A stretch of 48,815 bases of DNA from Clostridiales bacterium (GTDB lineage: Bacteria; Bacillota; Clostridia; Caldicoprobacterales; UBA3941), in contig JAAYSJ010000022.1 in NCBI GenBank assembly GCA_012518395.1, positions 1 to 48,815 of the forward strand. The letters run 5' to 3'. Positions 26,371-34,686 of the stretch are shown in pieces. Below the pieces are notes generated by a model. That model worked only from the letters and a program-made list of their open reading frames with translations, made no database searches and was not told the DNA's origin. Positions within the stretch are counted from its first letter, which is position 1, and every line of letters begins with the position of its first letter. The translations under genes and the position numbers were made by a program.

Positions 26371-27444
26371 ATGAAATTACGTGAAAATTGTGCCAATGCC
26401 CTTGTTGTACCAACCAGTATCGGGGTTAGAATAACACCACAGAATGGACAACCGGTGCAGAGCAGTGACACTTTTACTATGCAGGTGACCAGTGCGGAAA
26501 CTAATGTAGCCAGTATATCATCCTATCTGGGTCTACCTGTAAAGGTTCTTACGAACTTTGTAGAGGGCAGTCCCATTTCGGCTTTGATAAAGAGCAATTT
26601 GGCATCAAGGCATATGAGCTTTGAGGGTAAAAATGTCCTACAAGGCGGACCCTGGGGGTATCGTCATCAATTCAATATTGCAGACAGCGGGTTTGGGCCT
26701 AGGGGTCCGAGAGTGCATAATGACCGGGCGGGTGAAGTTGGTAGAATCTTGAACGTTAAAGATTTTGATCTTGACAGAATTTTTGGTGAAGAGGGGGTCC
26801 AAATCTTGCATATGTCGGGGCTTATTGCGGCACTTTCGCCTGAAACCGGGGTATTTTGCCTTGAACTTGCCCGGGCTGCCAAAAAATATGGGACGAGAAT
26901 TTCTTTTGATATGAATCACCGTGCAACCTTTTGGAAGGATCGGGAGACGGAATTAAGAACTATTTTTAGTGAGATTGCCGGGATAGCGGATATTTTAGAA
27001 GGCAATGAAGAGGATTTTCAGCTTTGCCTGGGTATTGAAGGCCCTAAAGCAGGGGGCAAGGACATTGTATCCAAAGTTGATAGCTTCAAGGAAATGATAA
27101 CAAGGATTAAAAAAGCATATCCCAATGCGTCTGTTTATGCTAACACACTGCGCCAGGTAGTTGATTCGAACAACCACCTATGGGGTGCAGTTATGCTGGA
27201 AGGCGAAAACCTGCATGTAGTAGAGCCCCGTTCTATTGGAGTATTAGACAGAATAGGCGGAGGCGATGGCTTTGTGGGCGGACTATTGTATGGTATTTTA
27301 AGAGATTGGGAGCCCGAGAAGTGGTTGCAGTTTGCCTGGGCTAGTGGGGCCTTAGCTGCAACATTCTTGACGGATTATGCGCAACCTGCCGATGAAGATC
27401 AGGTTTGGAGCATATGGCATGGGAATGCAAGGGTACAGCGCTGA
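26371..27444 (+). CDS. PfkB-family sugar-acid kinase, 2-keto-3-deoxygluconate kinase (KdgK)-like
   Basis: The 357-residue protein is a PfkB/ribokinase-family kinase. The catalytic motif is DRIGGGDGFVGGLLYG, with the base Asp at GGGD, in the form typical of KdgK. A long N-terminal part follows the first strand (SSDTFTMQVTSAETNVASIS stands for the usual Gly-rich substrate loop). By family it would phosphorylate KDG. In this operon, however, no gene makes KDG, while Gnd needs 6-phosphogluconate, so D-gluconate is an alternative substrate. The start has CTAGGAGG at proper spacing. An imperfect hairpin overlaps its stop codon. The gene ends the operon. Confidence 0.82.
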   Translation: MKLRENCANALVVPTSIGVRITPQNGQPVQSSDTFTMQVTSAETNVASISSYLGLPVKVLTNFVEGSPISALIKSNLASRHMSFEGKNVLQGGPWGYRHQFNIADSGFGPRGPRVHNDRAGEVGRILNVKDFDLDRIFGEEGVQILHMSGLIAALSPETGVFCLELARAAKKYGTRISFDMNHRATFWKDRETELRTIFSEIAGIADILEGNEEDFQLCLGIEGPKAGGKDIVSKVDSFKEMITRIKKAYPNASVYANTLRQVVDSNNHLWGAVMLEGENLHVVEPRSIGVLDRIGGGDGFVGGLLYGILRDWEPEKWLQFAWASGALAATFLTDYAQPADEDQVWSIWHGNARVQR

Positions 27445-27461
27445 TCAGCGCAGCACCCTTG
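27428..27461 (+). terminator. Hairpin overlapping the kinase stop codon
   Basis: CAAGGGT (27428-27434) pairs with ACCCTTG (27455-27461), enclosing the perfect palindrome GCGCTGATCAGCGC (27438-27451), in which the TGA stop codon lies. There is no T-run after it, so it may protect the 3' end or be a factor-dependent stop instead of a classical terminator. Confidence 0.4.
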
Positions 27462-27502
27462 CTAACAAAGAATGTTTATCAAGAAAGTTATGTGTTCAAT
27501 CT

Positions 27503-28018
27503 TTAAATGGATAACATCGTGTTATCAGCGCTGGTGTCAACATAGAACCCGCTGATAATAAATATTACCGAAAAAACAGCACCCATAAAGGCGGTATATA
27601 CTGATTTATAGATGGTATAGCCCCATAGGGTAAAATGGGTGAAACCGAATAAGTATATTCCCAGGGCAGATAAACCGTATATCAATGGAATCATACCTAT
27701 ACACAGGAGCCAGCCATATCTGGCAGGTTTTTTGAACCAATGCCCCATCCACCTTGAGAGCTTAGTTTTTGGTTCCTTGACACCATAATAATTGTCTTTT
27801 TTCAGTCCTGAATTGATTGACCAGGCGATAAGCCAGGCCAATATCAGTGATGTTATTAGGATATCAAAGACTAAATCTATATAGTTTTGCTGCATACTGA
27901 CCTGTTCAAGGTGGCTATTCAGATTCAGAAAATAGGCAATTAACCCGTTAATAACACCGTTTATAAAGAATGACATGACCGCCTGGATGGCAATATATTT
28001 TTTTTGATCTTTTGTCAT
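27503..28018 (-). CDS. Small four-helix membrane protein of unknown function
   Basis: I do not recognise this 171-residue protein. It shows about four hydrophobic segments: AVMSFFINGVINGLIAYF, FDILITSLILAWLIAWS, YGWLLCIGMIPLIYGLSALG and AFMGAVFSVIFIISGFYV. A basic loop (KTKLSRWMGHWFKKPARYG) lies between the second and third. The start codon overlaps the stop codon of the GH29 gene by four bases (ATGA), so they share a transcript and are translationally coupled. Confidence 0.7.
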   Translation of the reverse strand: MTKDQKKYIAIQAVMSFFINGVINGLIAYFLNLNSHLEQVSMQQNYIDLVFDILITSLILAWLIAWSINSGLKKDNYYGVKEPKTKLSRWMGHWFKKPARYGWLLCIGMIPLIYGLSALGIYLFGFTHFTLWGYTIYKSVYTAFMGAVFSVIFIISGFYVDTSADNTMLSI

Positions 28019-29148
28019 CTTATCCTGCCCTCCAAATTCTCCAATATCTTGACCTGGTAGTCGGCAATATTGCCAAAAGAATCCGGGCCTGCGTTTAAAA
28101 GGAGGCGGCCTTTTTTGGGCACTATATCGTCCAGCATGGCAATCACTTCATCTGCGGTAATATAATCTTGGGGACGGCTTAGCTTATTATAACCAAAGGA
28201 CTTATCCATACCCCGACATACTTCAAACCAAATATCTTCTTCATTCCACTCTGTGTTATACTCCAGGGTACGATAATCATAATATTTCGTATCTATGGGT
28301 TTGGCAGAACCTTTTTTAAGAACCTTTCTGGCTTGGCTGGTGATAAAGGCTTTCCCCAAGGAGTTTCTAAAGATATTAGGCCATTGACCCCATCGATCAT
28401 TGACTACACCTTCCGGGACAGTTTTGTAGTAATAAGCAAACAGATCTTCAAGCCTGTTGTCCGTGGGATAGCCAATATCACTCCATAGTATATCAGGTTG
28501 GTATCGATCTATTATTTCCATCCAATGATTCAGGCAATAATCACGGTATTCCTTTGAATTGTCATTGCCCATAAACATAGAGCCCGCATCGATAATAGGG
28601 TTTTCCGTAAAGGTCCAATCAATTAGGGAGGAATAGTAGATACCAAAGCGCATCCCTTGCTTTCGTACAGCGGCTGCAAGATTTCCAATATAATCAAAAT
28701 CCAGGTTATAACCCGGCATCTTAGGATTTCTGACTTTTGTATCAAACAAAACAAAACCGTCATGGTGCTTGCTTACTACGACCACATATTTAGCCCCGGC
28801 TTTTTTAAATAATACAGCCCATTCTTCAACGTCCACATTTTTCGAATGTTCCTTAAATTCATCTGCAAATTTACTATAAGGTGTGTCTCCGTAATGTTCT
28901 TTGTGGTAGGCGTATGCAGGGCTGTCTTTGATCCTGATACTGTTTTGATACCATTCAGCATAGGGGAAATTTTCAAACATGTATTCCATGGGCTTCTCCC
29001 GCAGGAGTTTGTCATAATCGTCTACATCTACGGGAGCGAATGCGGGGATGCTGTACGGCCCCCAATGAATGAAGATCCCAAAGTTGGCCTCTCGGAACCA
29101 TTGGGGTGGGTCATAGCGGTGAATGTTGGGGTGTTTGGTAGCTTTCAT
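28015..29148 (-). CDS. GH29 alpha-L-fucosidase-like glycoside hydrolase
   Basis: The 377-residue protein has the GH29 TIM-barrel motifs: REANFGIFIHWGPYSIPAF near the N-terminus, KYVVVVSKHHDGFVLFDTKV, then RYQPDILWSDIGYP, whose WxD Asp is the likely nucleophile, and VPKKGRLLLNAGPDSFG near the end. No signal peptide is present, so it would act on imported fucosides in the cytoplasm. It lacks the C-terminal beta-sandwich of longer members. I start at ATG 29148 behind GGAGGTCGGCCC; the ORF track starts 18 codons earlier. A good promoter lies upstream and an unknown membrane protein follows. Confidence 0.9.
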   Translation of the reverse strand: MKATKHPNIHRYDPPQWFREANFGIFIHWGPYSIPAFAPVDVDDYDKLLREKPMEYMFENFPYAEWYQNSIRIKDSPAYAYHKEHYGDTPYSKFADEFKEHSKNVDVEEWAVLFKKAGAKYVVVVSKHHDGFVLFDTKVRNPKMPGYNLDFDYIGNLAAAVRKQGMRFGIYYSSLIDWTFTENPIIDAGSMFMGNDNSKEYRDYCLNHWMEIIDRYQPDILWSDIGYPTDNRLEDLFAYYYKTVPEGVVNDRWGQWPNIFRNSLGKAFITSQARKVLKKGSAKPIDTKYYDYRTLEYNTEWNEEDIWFEVCRGMDKSFGYNKLSRPQDYITADEVIAMLDDIVPKKGRLLLNAGPDSFGNIADYQVKILENLEGRIR

Positions 29149-29225
29149 GGGCCGACCTCCTGTAATATAAAATTGGTTGTACTGCGTTGGTTCTTTATTC
29201 ACATTTATTGGATTGATGTACCGAT

Positions 29226-29254
29226 ATTATATAAAAAGCTATGCATTAACACAA
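29226..29254 (-). promoter_or_regulatory. Promoter of the GH29 operon
   Basis: On the minus strand TTGTGT (29249-29254) and a perfect TATAAT (29226-29231) are spaced by 17 bases, about 80 bases before the start codon. The remaining part of the 336-base divergent gap to ogt (29149-29484) has no gene that I can see and no clear plus-strand promoter. Confidence 0.6.
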
Positions 29255-29484
29255 GGATAAGATATAGATTGTTGCCTTAACCCCTTACAATTCATTATAC
29301 AAGTTCCCCTAATAGGATGTCTCCAAAAGATTTGGTATAAAATTCGGTCATACTGAACCTTGTTGGGGGTGATTCAACTGTACTGAGCTGGATCTGGTAT
29401 ATTTCCGGCTAAGGTAAAAGATAAAGGGAATAATAGATTTAATGATGGAGGCTCTACGAATAAATTTTTATGGGAGCGGTGGAT

Positions 29485-29997
29485 ATGGTTACAAATCAGA
29501 GAGAAACAGTATATTGGACTTTATTAGATAATGGGGCATGGGAGCTATATATAGCAGCAACAGATAATGGTCTTTGTTATGTAGGTTCACCTAAGGCGCC
29601 CTTTGGGGAACTGGAAGAATGGGTCAGAAAACATATCAAAAACTATGAATTAGTAGAGGATAAAAATGCCTTGTGGCCCTATGAAGCAGAACTCCTTGAA
29701 TTTTTAGAAGGACGGCGCAAGGAATTTACCATACCCTTGGATCTTAGGGGTACAGAATTTCAGCATAAAGTCTGGGATGAGCTCCTAAAAGTTGGGTTTG
29801 GCGAAAGTGCCACCTATACAGAAATAGCAGAAAGAATACATAGACCGGAGGCGGCCCGAGCCGTAGGCTCGTCTATAGGCGCAAACCCTGTATTGATAGT
29901 AGTTCCCTGTCATCGTATGTTTGGAAAGCACGGTGAGTGGCGGGGCTATCGTGGGGGATTGGAGATGAAAGAGCGCTTATTGGATATAGAAAAATAA
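29485..29997 (+). CDS. ogt: Methylated-DNA--protein-cysteine S-methyltransferase
   Basis: This suicide DNA-repair protein removes alkyl groups from O6-alkylguanine. The active-site motif is VVPCHRMFG, with the acceptor Cys. Upstream are LRGTEFQHKVWDELLKVGFG and TYTEIAERI, the helix-turn-helix DNA-binding part, followed by PEAARAVGSSIGANP. The length of about 170 residues is normal. ATG 29485 has GGGAG eight bases before it. The ATG at 29470, used by the ORF track, is too far from GGAGG at 29447, so the start is a judgement. It is a single gene. Confidence 0.93.
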   Translation: MVTNQRETVYWTLLDNGAWELYIAATDNGLCYVGSPKAPFGELEEWVRKHIKNYELVEDKNALWPYEAELLEFLEGRRKEFTIPLDLRGTEFQHKVWDELLKVGFGESATYTEIAERIHRPEAARAVGSSIGANPVLIVVPCHRMFGKHGEWRGYRGGLEMKERLLDIEK

Positions 29998-30025
29998 GTG
30001 GGTAACTTTTTCCTTGCCCATATTC

Positions 30026-30055
30026 TTGTTCACAAAATTAGATTAATGATATAAT
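30026..30055 (+). promoter_or_regulatory. Promoter of the URO-D family gene
   Basis: TTGTTC (30026-30031) and a perfect extended -10, TGATATAAT (-10 at 30050-30055), are spaced by 18 bases, about 45 bases before the start codon. Confidence 0.55.
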
Positions 30056-30099
30056 ATTAATATAATTGGCCAATGCAAGAAAGGGAAGGGGATAAAGCA

Positions 30100-31125
30100 A
30101 TGAATTCTTATGAAAGGGCCCTTGCGACGTTGGAGGGCAGAATACCGGATAGGGTACCTACTTTTGAGATTATGATTGACCCCAAAGTAATAAAGGGTCT
30201 TATGGGTTATGACGATTATATGGATTTTTGTGATTATATAGATATGGATATAGTGGTGACATCGACCCCGTCCAGTCTATACAGGAATATGCCTGTTGAT
30301 GAATCCAGGGGTATCTACAGAAACGAATGGGGAACCGTAAGGCAATATGGAGCTGAGGTCGTGCCCTCAGTACTTGAAGTACCATTAAAAGATGTGGCTG
30401 ACATTTACGAATATACCCCGCCTGACCCATACGATGAATACAGGTACACCCAGCTAAAAGATTTGCTAAAGCGTTTCAAAGGCAAGCGCCTTGTAGGAAT
30501 GCACTTACATGATTCCTTTAACTATCCATACTATTTAAGGGGAATGGAAGACCTGTTTATGGATATGTTTGATGACCCCGAGGCGGTACACCATTTGGTG
30601 GATATTACAGTGGATCATAATATTGCAATCGCCGAAAGGGCCATCGATTTGGGCGCCGATTTTATCCTTTTAGGGGATGATTATGGCGGTGGTGATAGTC
30701 TTTTGATTTCGCCTAACCAATTTAAAGAGTTTTTCCTGCCTGGTTTTGAAAAAATAGTGGATAGTATCAAATCCAAAGGGGCTCTTTGTATAAAGCATTG
30801 CTGCGGGAATATAAATTCCATATTGGACGAAATGGTGGACGCGGGGATAGATGCCCTCCACCCCTTAGACCCTAGCGCTGGAATGGATATAGTGGCTGTC
30901 AAAGAAAAATACAAAGACCTAACGGTTATCGGGGGCATAAATTGCTACGAGCCTCTATGCGAATATACCTTAGACGAATTGAAAGCTGGGGTAAAGAATG
31001 TGATGGGGCAAGCAGCCCCTGGGGGAAGATATATAATGGCATCCAGCAATAGCATACACTCTGATGTAAAGCCTGAGAACTTTAAAGCTATGCAAGAGTA
31101 TGCCAAAAAATATGGGAAATATTGA
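30100..31125 (+). CDS. Uroporphyrinogen decarboxylase (URO-D) family protein, MtaA/CmuA-like
   Basis: The 341-residue protein has the URO-D superfamily TIM barrel. It opens with MNSYERALATLEGRIPDRVP, the usual start of non-haem members, and later shows LGADFILLGDDYGGGDSLLI and CIKHCCGNINSILDEMVDAG. The HCCGN segment resembles the zinc site of corrinoid:coenzyme M/methyl transferases (MtaA, CmuA). True HemE is unlikely because no haem genes adjoin it and the start motif differs. No corrinoid protein is adjacent. I start at 30100 after AAGGGAAGGGG. Its TGA stop codon abuts the stop codon of the convergent GRE1 gene. A link with the glycyl radical enzymes is suggested only by position. Confidence 0.82.
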   Translation: MNSYERALATLEGRIPDRVPTFEIMIDPKVIKGLMGYDDYMDFCDYIDMDIVVTSTPSSLYRNMPVDESRGIYRNEWGTVRQYGAEVVPSVLEVPLKDVADIYEYTPPDPYDEYRYTQLKDLLKRFKGKRLVGMHLHDSFNYPYYLRGMEDLFMDMFDDPEAVHHLVDITVDHNIAIAERAIDLGADFILLGDDYGGGDSLLISPNQFKEFFLPGFEKIVDSIKSKGALCIKHCCGNINSILDEMVDAGIDALHPLDPSAGMDIVAVKEKYKDLTVIGGINCYEPLCEYTLDELKAGVKNVMGQAAPGGRYIMASSNSIHSDVKPENFKAMQEYAKKYGKY

Positions 31126-33540
31126 TCAATTCAGGGTATGTTCTGTGCGAGCGATGATGTCATCCTGAGTCTGTCGGGATAACACATTGAAAAACGCACT
31201 ATATCCGGCTACGCGAACGATCAGATCCCTATGTTTTTCGGGATGTATTTGGGCATCCAGCATAGTCTGACGGGAAACAACGTTATATTGTACATGGTAG
31301 CCATGAAGGACATCAAAGAAGGTACGGATCAAGAGAATAAGCTTTTGCTTGTTTTCTTCCTTGTCGAGCAATGTGGGGGTGACTTTTTGATTTAGGAGAA
31401 CCCCGCCTGTAATCTTATTAGTGGGCAGTTTGGATACGCTTTTAAATACGGCTGTAGGTCCATTGCGATCCATAGCATGGCTGGGTGAGCAACCCTCAGA
31501 TAAAGGTTCCCTGGCATGCCGACCGTCGGGAGTCGCCAGGGTACCAAGCCCCTGCCCCACATTGGCAGAAATCGAAGAGGTGCCGGCATAGCGGGTGCCG
31601 CCTATAGGACCCCTGCCAAAGCGGGTATTGGGGTGTTTTTCGACTTCATCTATATATACATTGTAGGCATCTACTACAAGCTGATCTACATAGTCATCAT
31701 CATTGCCGTATTTGGGTGCATCCTCGAGGAGCATCTGGCGAATAGCCTCACCTTCTTCTCCGGCAAAATCACTTTCCAGGGCATCCCATAGCTGAGCCGG
31801 TGTCAAGCGCTGCTCTTCAAAGACCAGCTTTTTTATAGCGGCCAAAGAATCGGCCAGATTGGCAATGCCCACCTGCAATCCGCTTATAAAGTCATAGATA
31901 GCACCACCTTCTTTTAGGGTAAGTCCCCGGCCTATGCAGTCATCCGTTAAGGTAGAACATAAGATGTCGGGAACGTCCTTTTCCAGTGTCAAATCGCAGA
32001 CATTTTCGATAATAACACTGTGTCGGGTAAAATCACGGATAACCACATCCCATGCATGTTTTAATTGATCAAAGGATGTCATATCCCTAAAATGCCCTAC
32101 ACCCTCGATAAGTTTATGACCGCTTATTGGTTCTATTCCGTCATTCATAGCAATAAGAAGGGATTTGGGAAAATTCAAAAAGCTCATACCGGTACAGCGA
32201 TAGCCCCATTTTCCGGGCACTGCTGTTTCTACGCAGCCGATGGCGCTATAATTATAGGCATCAGATTCCTCTACACCCCTGGCAAGGAAAGAAGGAATGA
32301 TGATTTCGTCGTTATTAAAAGCGGGCATCCCAAAACCCAGCTTTACCACCTCAATGGCCTCGTTCATAAAGTCATCCGGCAGACCGGCATGATAACGCAC
32401 GGTTAAATTGGGCTGCGGCAGCCTGGTCTGGGCAACACTGCGCAGGATTAGATAGGATGCAGGATTTACTGCGTCCTTTTTATCCTTTGTTTGACCGCCT
32501 ATGGTGACGTTCTGATAGAGCGGGGATCCAGCACTGAACTGTGTATGGCTCCAGGGACGAACCTTGTTAATAGTGTAGGTTTTCAGCCATAGATTTGTCA
32601 TCAGCTCACAGGCAGAGTCTTCTGTGATACGGCCTTCGGCCAAATCTTTGGAATAATAGGGGTATAGATACTGATCCATGCGGCCATAGGATAAGGAATG
32701 ACCGTTGGATTCAATCTGAAGTATCAAATGTATCAACCACACGGATTGTAGGGCTTCCCAAAATGTGTCTGCAGGCTCGTAGGGTACCTTTCGCATGATC
32801 CGAGCAATTTCTAATAACTCGGATGCCCTCTGGGAACCGGCCTTTTGGGCTTCTCTTTCTGCTAAATCGGCATATCTTTTGGCAAAATGCACCACTGCCT
32901 TAATTACAATTAAAATGCTTTGGTAGAAATAATATTTCTTAAGATTTTTATGGTCGGTTAAGTCCAATTTATCCATAGATTTCAGGGTATAGGCTTCATA
33001 ATGTTTTAGACCTTTTTCCAAAAGACTTTCATAGGCTACTGCAACATGGCCATCGCCGGAGGTAAGGTTTCCCTCTGCTTTGATGATACCTAGATCGTAA
33101 AACATTCTGCTTTTTGGAGGCATAGCGGCCAAGCCTTTATCCAGCAGAGTATTATGCTCCCAGAAAGGGTAGATATCCCGCAGTTGGTTCTTGGTTTCAT
33201 CATTTATGTAGAAGACGTCCCCGTCACGCTTTTCGAATTCATCCAGCTCCCGGATGACCCAATCCATGGCATATTCCGGAAATACAGGTGCAGACCGGTT
33301 GGCAGAAGCTTGATTACCAACTAGCAATGTATCCGATTCAATAAAAATATCCATATTGGCCAAGATATTTTCCAGCATATAGGCACGCTTTAATGTTATA
33401 GGTTTGTCAGCGTGGAGTCGATAACTCTGGGTAGTTAAAATTGCCCTATCGGCACAGATATAGGGCTTAGTGTCCAATAGTTTCTCGCGAAAAGCCTTCA
33501 TACGCGATGTCAATGAGCCAAAATATTTTTCCTTCTGCAT
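31126..33540 (-). CDS. Glycyl radical enzyme 1 (dehydratase/lyase-type, PFL2 family)
   Basis: The 804-residue protein is a full-length glycyl radical enzyme. The radical Gly is in LIVRVAGYSAFF (about residue 779). The active-site segment YSAIGCVETAVPGK places the thiyl Cys near 436 and a catalytic Glu two residues later. True pyruvate formate-lyase has two adjacent cysteines and lacks GCVE; GCVE is shared by diol/glycerol dehydratases, choline lyase, hydroxyproline dehydratase and similar enzymes. The exact reaction is not readable. The start has GGGGGAATAGTAGG before ATG. It is divergent from an AraC regulator. Its own activase gene is not adjacent; activase 2 at 40.2 kb is the likeliest partner. 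Confidence 0.92.
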   Translation of the reverse strand: MQKEKYFGSLTSRMKAFREKLLDTKPYICADRAILTTQSYRLHADKPITLKRAYMLENILANMDIFIESDTLLVGNQASANRSAPVFPEYAMDWVIRELDEFEKRDGDVFYINDETKNQLRDIYPFWEHNTLLDKGLAAMPPKSRMFYDLGIIKAEGNLTSGDGHVAVAYESLLEKGLKHYEAYTLKSMDKLDLTDHKNLKKYYFYQSILIVIKAVVHFAKRYADLAEREAQKAGSQRASELLEIARIMRKVPYEPADTFWEALQSVWLIHLILQIESNGHSLSYGRMDQYLYPYYSKDLAEGRITEDSACELMTNLWLKTYTINKVRPWSHTQFSAGSPLYQNVTIGGQTKDKKDAVNPASYLILRSVAQTRLPQPNLTVRYHAGLPDDFMNEAIEVVKLGFGMPAFNNDEIIIPSFLARGVEESDAYNYSAIGCVETAVPGKWGYRCTGMSFLNFPKSLLIAMNDGIEPISGHKLIEGVGHFRDMTSFDQLKHAWDVVIRDFTRHSVIIENVCDLTLEKDVPDILCSTLTDDCIGRGLTLKEGGAIYDFISGLQVGIANLADSLAAIKKLVFEEQRLTPAQLWDALESDFAGEEGEAIRQMLLEDAPKYGNDDDYVDQLVVDAYNVYIDEVEKHPNTRFGRGPIGGTRYAGTSSISANVGQGLGTLATPDGRHAREPLSEGCSPSHAMDRNGPTAVFKSVSKLPTNKITGGVLLNQKVTPTLLDKEENKQKLILLIRTFFDVLHGYHVQYNVVSRQTMLDAQIHPEKHRDLIVRVAGYSAFFNVLSRQTQDDIIARTEHTLN

Positions 33541-33594
33541 CCTACTATTCCCCCTGAAAAGATCAAAGATTCAGATAATGATTTGCTTAATACT

Positions 33595-33623
33595 AATATA
33601 GCAAAAGGTTTCGAAAGTGTCAA
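33595..33623 (-). promoter_or_regulatory. Promoter of GRE1 with a palindrome in the spacer
   Basis: On the minus strand TTGACA (33618-33623) and an extended -10 TGCTATATT (-10 at 33595-33600) are spaced by 17 bases. The palindrome TTTCGAAA (33609-33616) lies between them and could be part of a repressor or AraC site. The rest of the gap to the regulator (33541-33876) is AT-rich and holds no gene. Confidence 0.65.
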
Positions 33624-33876
33624 TTTATATTTACTAATGAAATACAATTAACTCCGAAATGAATTCAAATTATTGCCTTACAAAAGTGTGCTGGGTATAT
33701 ATATTCATTATATATATTCCTATTCAAGAGGACAATGCAAAGATTAGTGTAAAATTATTATGGGGAAAATTAGCTGAAAAGGAGAAAGAATACCCCGTCT
33801 GTGGTATCATGTAATTGGGATCGGCATTATAAAGTTGGATATTGACCTAAAATATTTGGTTTAAAGGGTGTATACA

Positions 33877-34686
33877 ATGGATCAATATGACAACCTGGAA
33901 GAAATAGAACAATATATGGCGGGAATGGATCTAAATAATGTAGAACTGGTCTTTTGCGAGAGATTCGATGGTAAGAGCAGGATATGGAATTTTAAAAAGC
34001 ACCGCCATGATTATGTGGAGATTATCTACTTTATAGAGGGCAGGGCAAACATCTCTGCAATGGAAGAGATATTAAAATTAAACATCCATAATATTGTCCT
34101 TTACCCGGAGGATTGTGATCATCAGGAGATTCTTGACATGCGATTTCATCAAGATGTGATATGTCTCGGGATTAAAGCAGATGCCACCAAAAAGCTGGGA
34201 TATCCTTTTAAGATAACGGATAAAAAAGGGGATCTAAAGTGGCTGTTTGAAAAAGTACATTTTGAATACACCAATAAACTTGATTGCTCCACAGATATCA
34301 TCCCCCTGTACTTAAAGGCAATTTTCCACTTGATTAGACGATCCTTCAGATATGGAAGAACTAAGGAATATAATATTGTAGATCATGCAGCAGATTATAT
34401 TAAAAATAATCTGGGAAAAGAACTGAATGTAGATAACATTGCCGCCTCCGTACATATCAGCCCATCTTATCTTACAAGGTTATTCCGAAAGGAAATGGGT
34501 ATTACCCCCATGAAATATGCTAATTATTTAAGGACAGATACTGCCAAAAGGCTTCTTATTCAAGAGAATTATTCTATAGCACAGATATCCGAACTGGTGG
34601 GCTATAAGGATCAAAAATATTTTAGTAGGGCTTTTAAGAATAATACAGGCTTGACTCCCTCACAGTTTAGAAATCTGGAAGGGTAA
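33877..34686 (+). CDS. AraC family transcriptional regulator of the GRE locus
   Basis: The 269-residue protein has an N-terminal cupin-like sensor (FKKHRHDYVEIIYFIEGRAN) and a C-terminal AraC double helix-turn-helix with ISPSYLTRLFRKEMG and ISELVGYKDQKYFSRAFK. The GTG at 33868 overlaps the ribosome binding site AAAGGGTG, so ATG 33877 is preferred. It lies between divergent GRE1 and the downstream GRE2 operon and most likely activates one or both in response to the substrate, which is inferred from position. Confidence 0.9.
   Translation: MDQYDNLEEIEQYMAGMDLNNVELVFCERFDGKSRIWNFKKHRHDYVEIIYFIEGRANISAMEEILKLNIHNIVLYPEDCDHQEILDMRFHQDVICLGIKADATKKLGYPFKITDKKGDLKWLFEKVHFEYTNKLDCSTDIIPLYLKAIFHLIRRSFRYGRTKEYNIVDHAADYIKNNLGKELNVDNIAASVHISPSYLTRLFRKEMGITPMKYANYLRTDTAKRLLIQENYSIAQISELVGYKDQKYFSRAFKNNTGLTPSQFRNLEG

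Noticed and set aside
28846-29280. 144-residue plus-strand ORF opposite the fucosidase start
   Set aside because: It overlaps the coding start, RBS and promoter of the well-supported GH29 gene.
30100-31125. Annotation as HemE in haem biosynthesis
   Set aside because: The N-terminal motif and HCCGN site fit the methyltransferase-like URO-D branch, and no haem genes are nearby.
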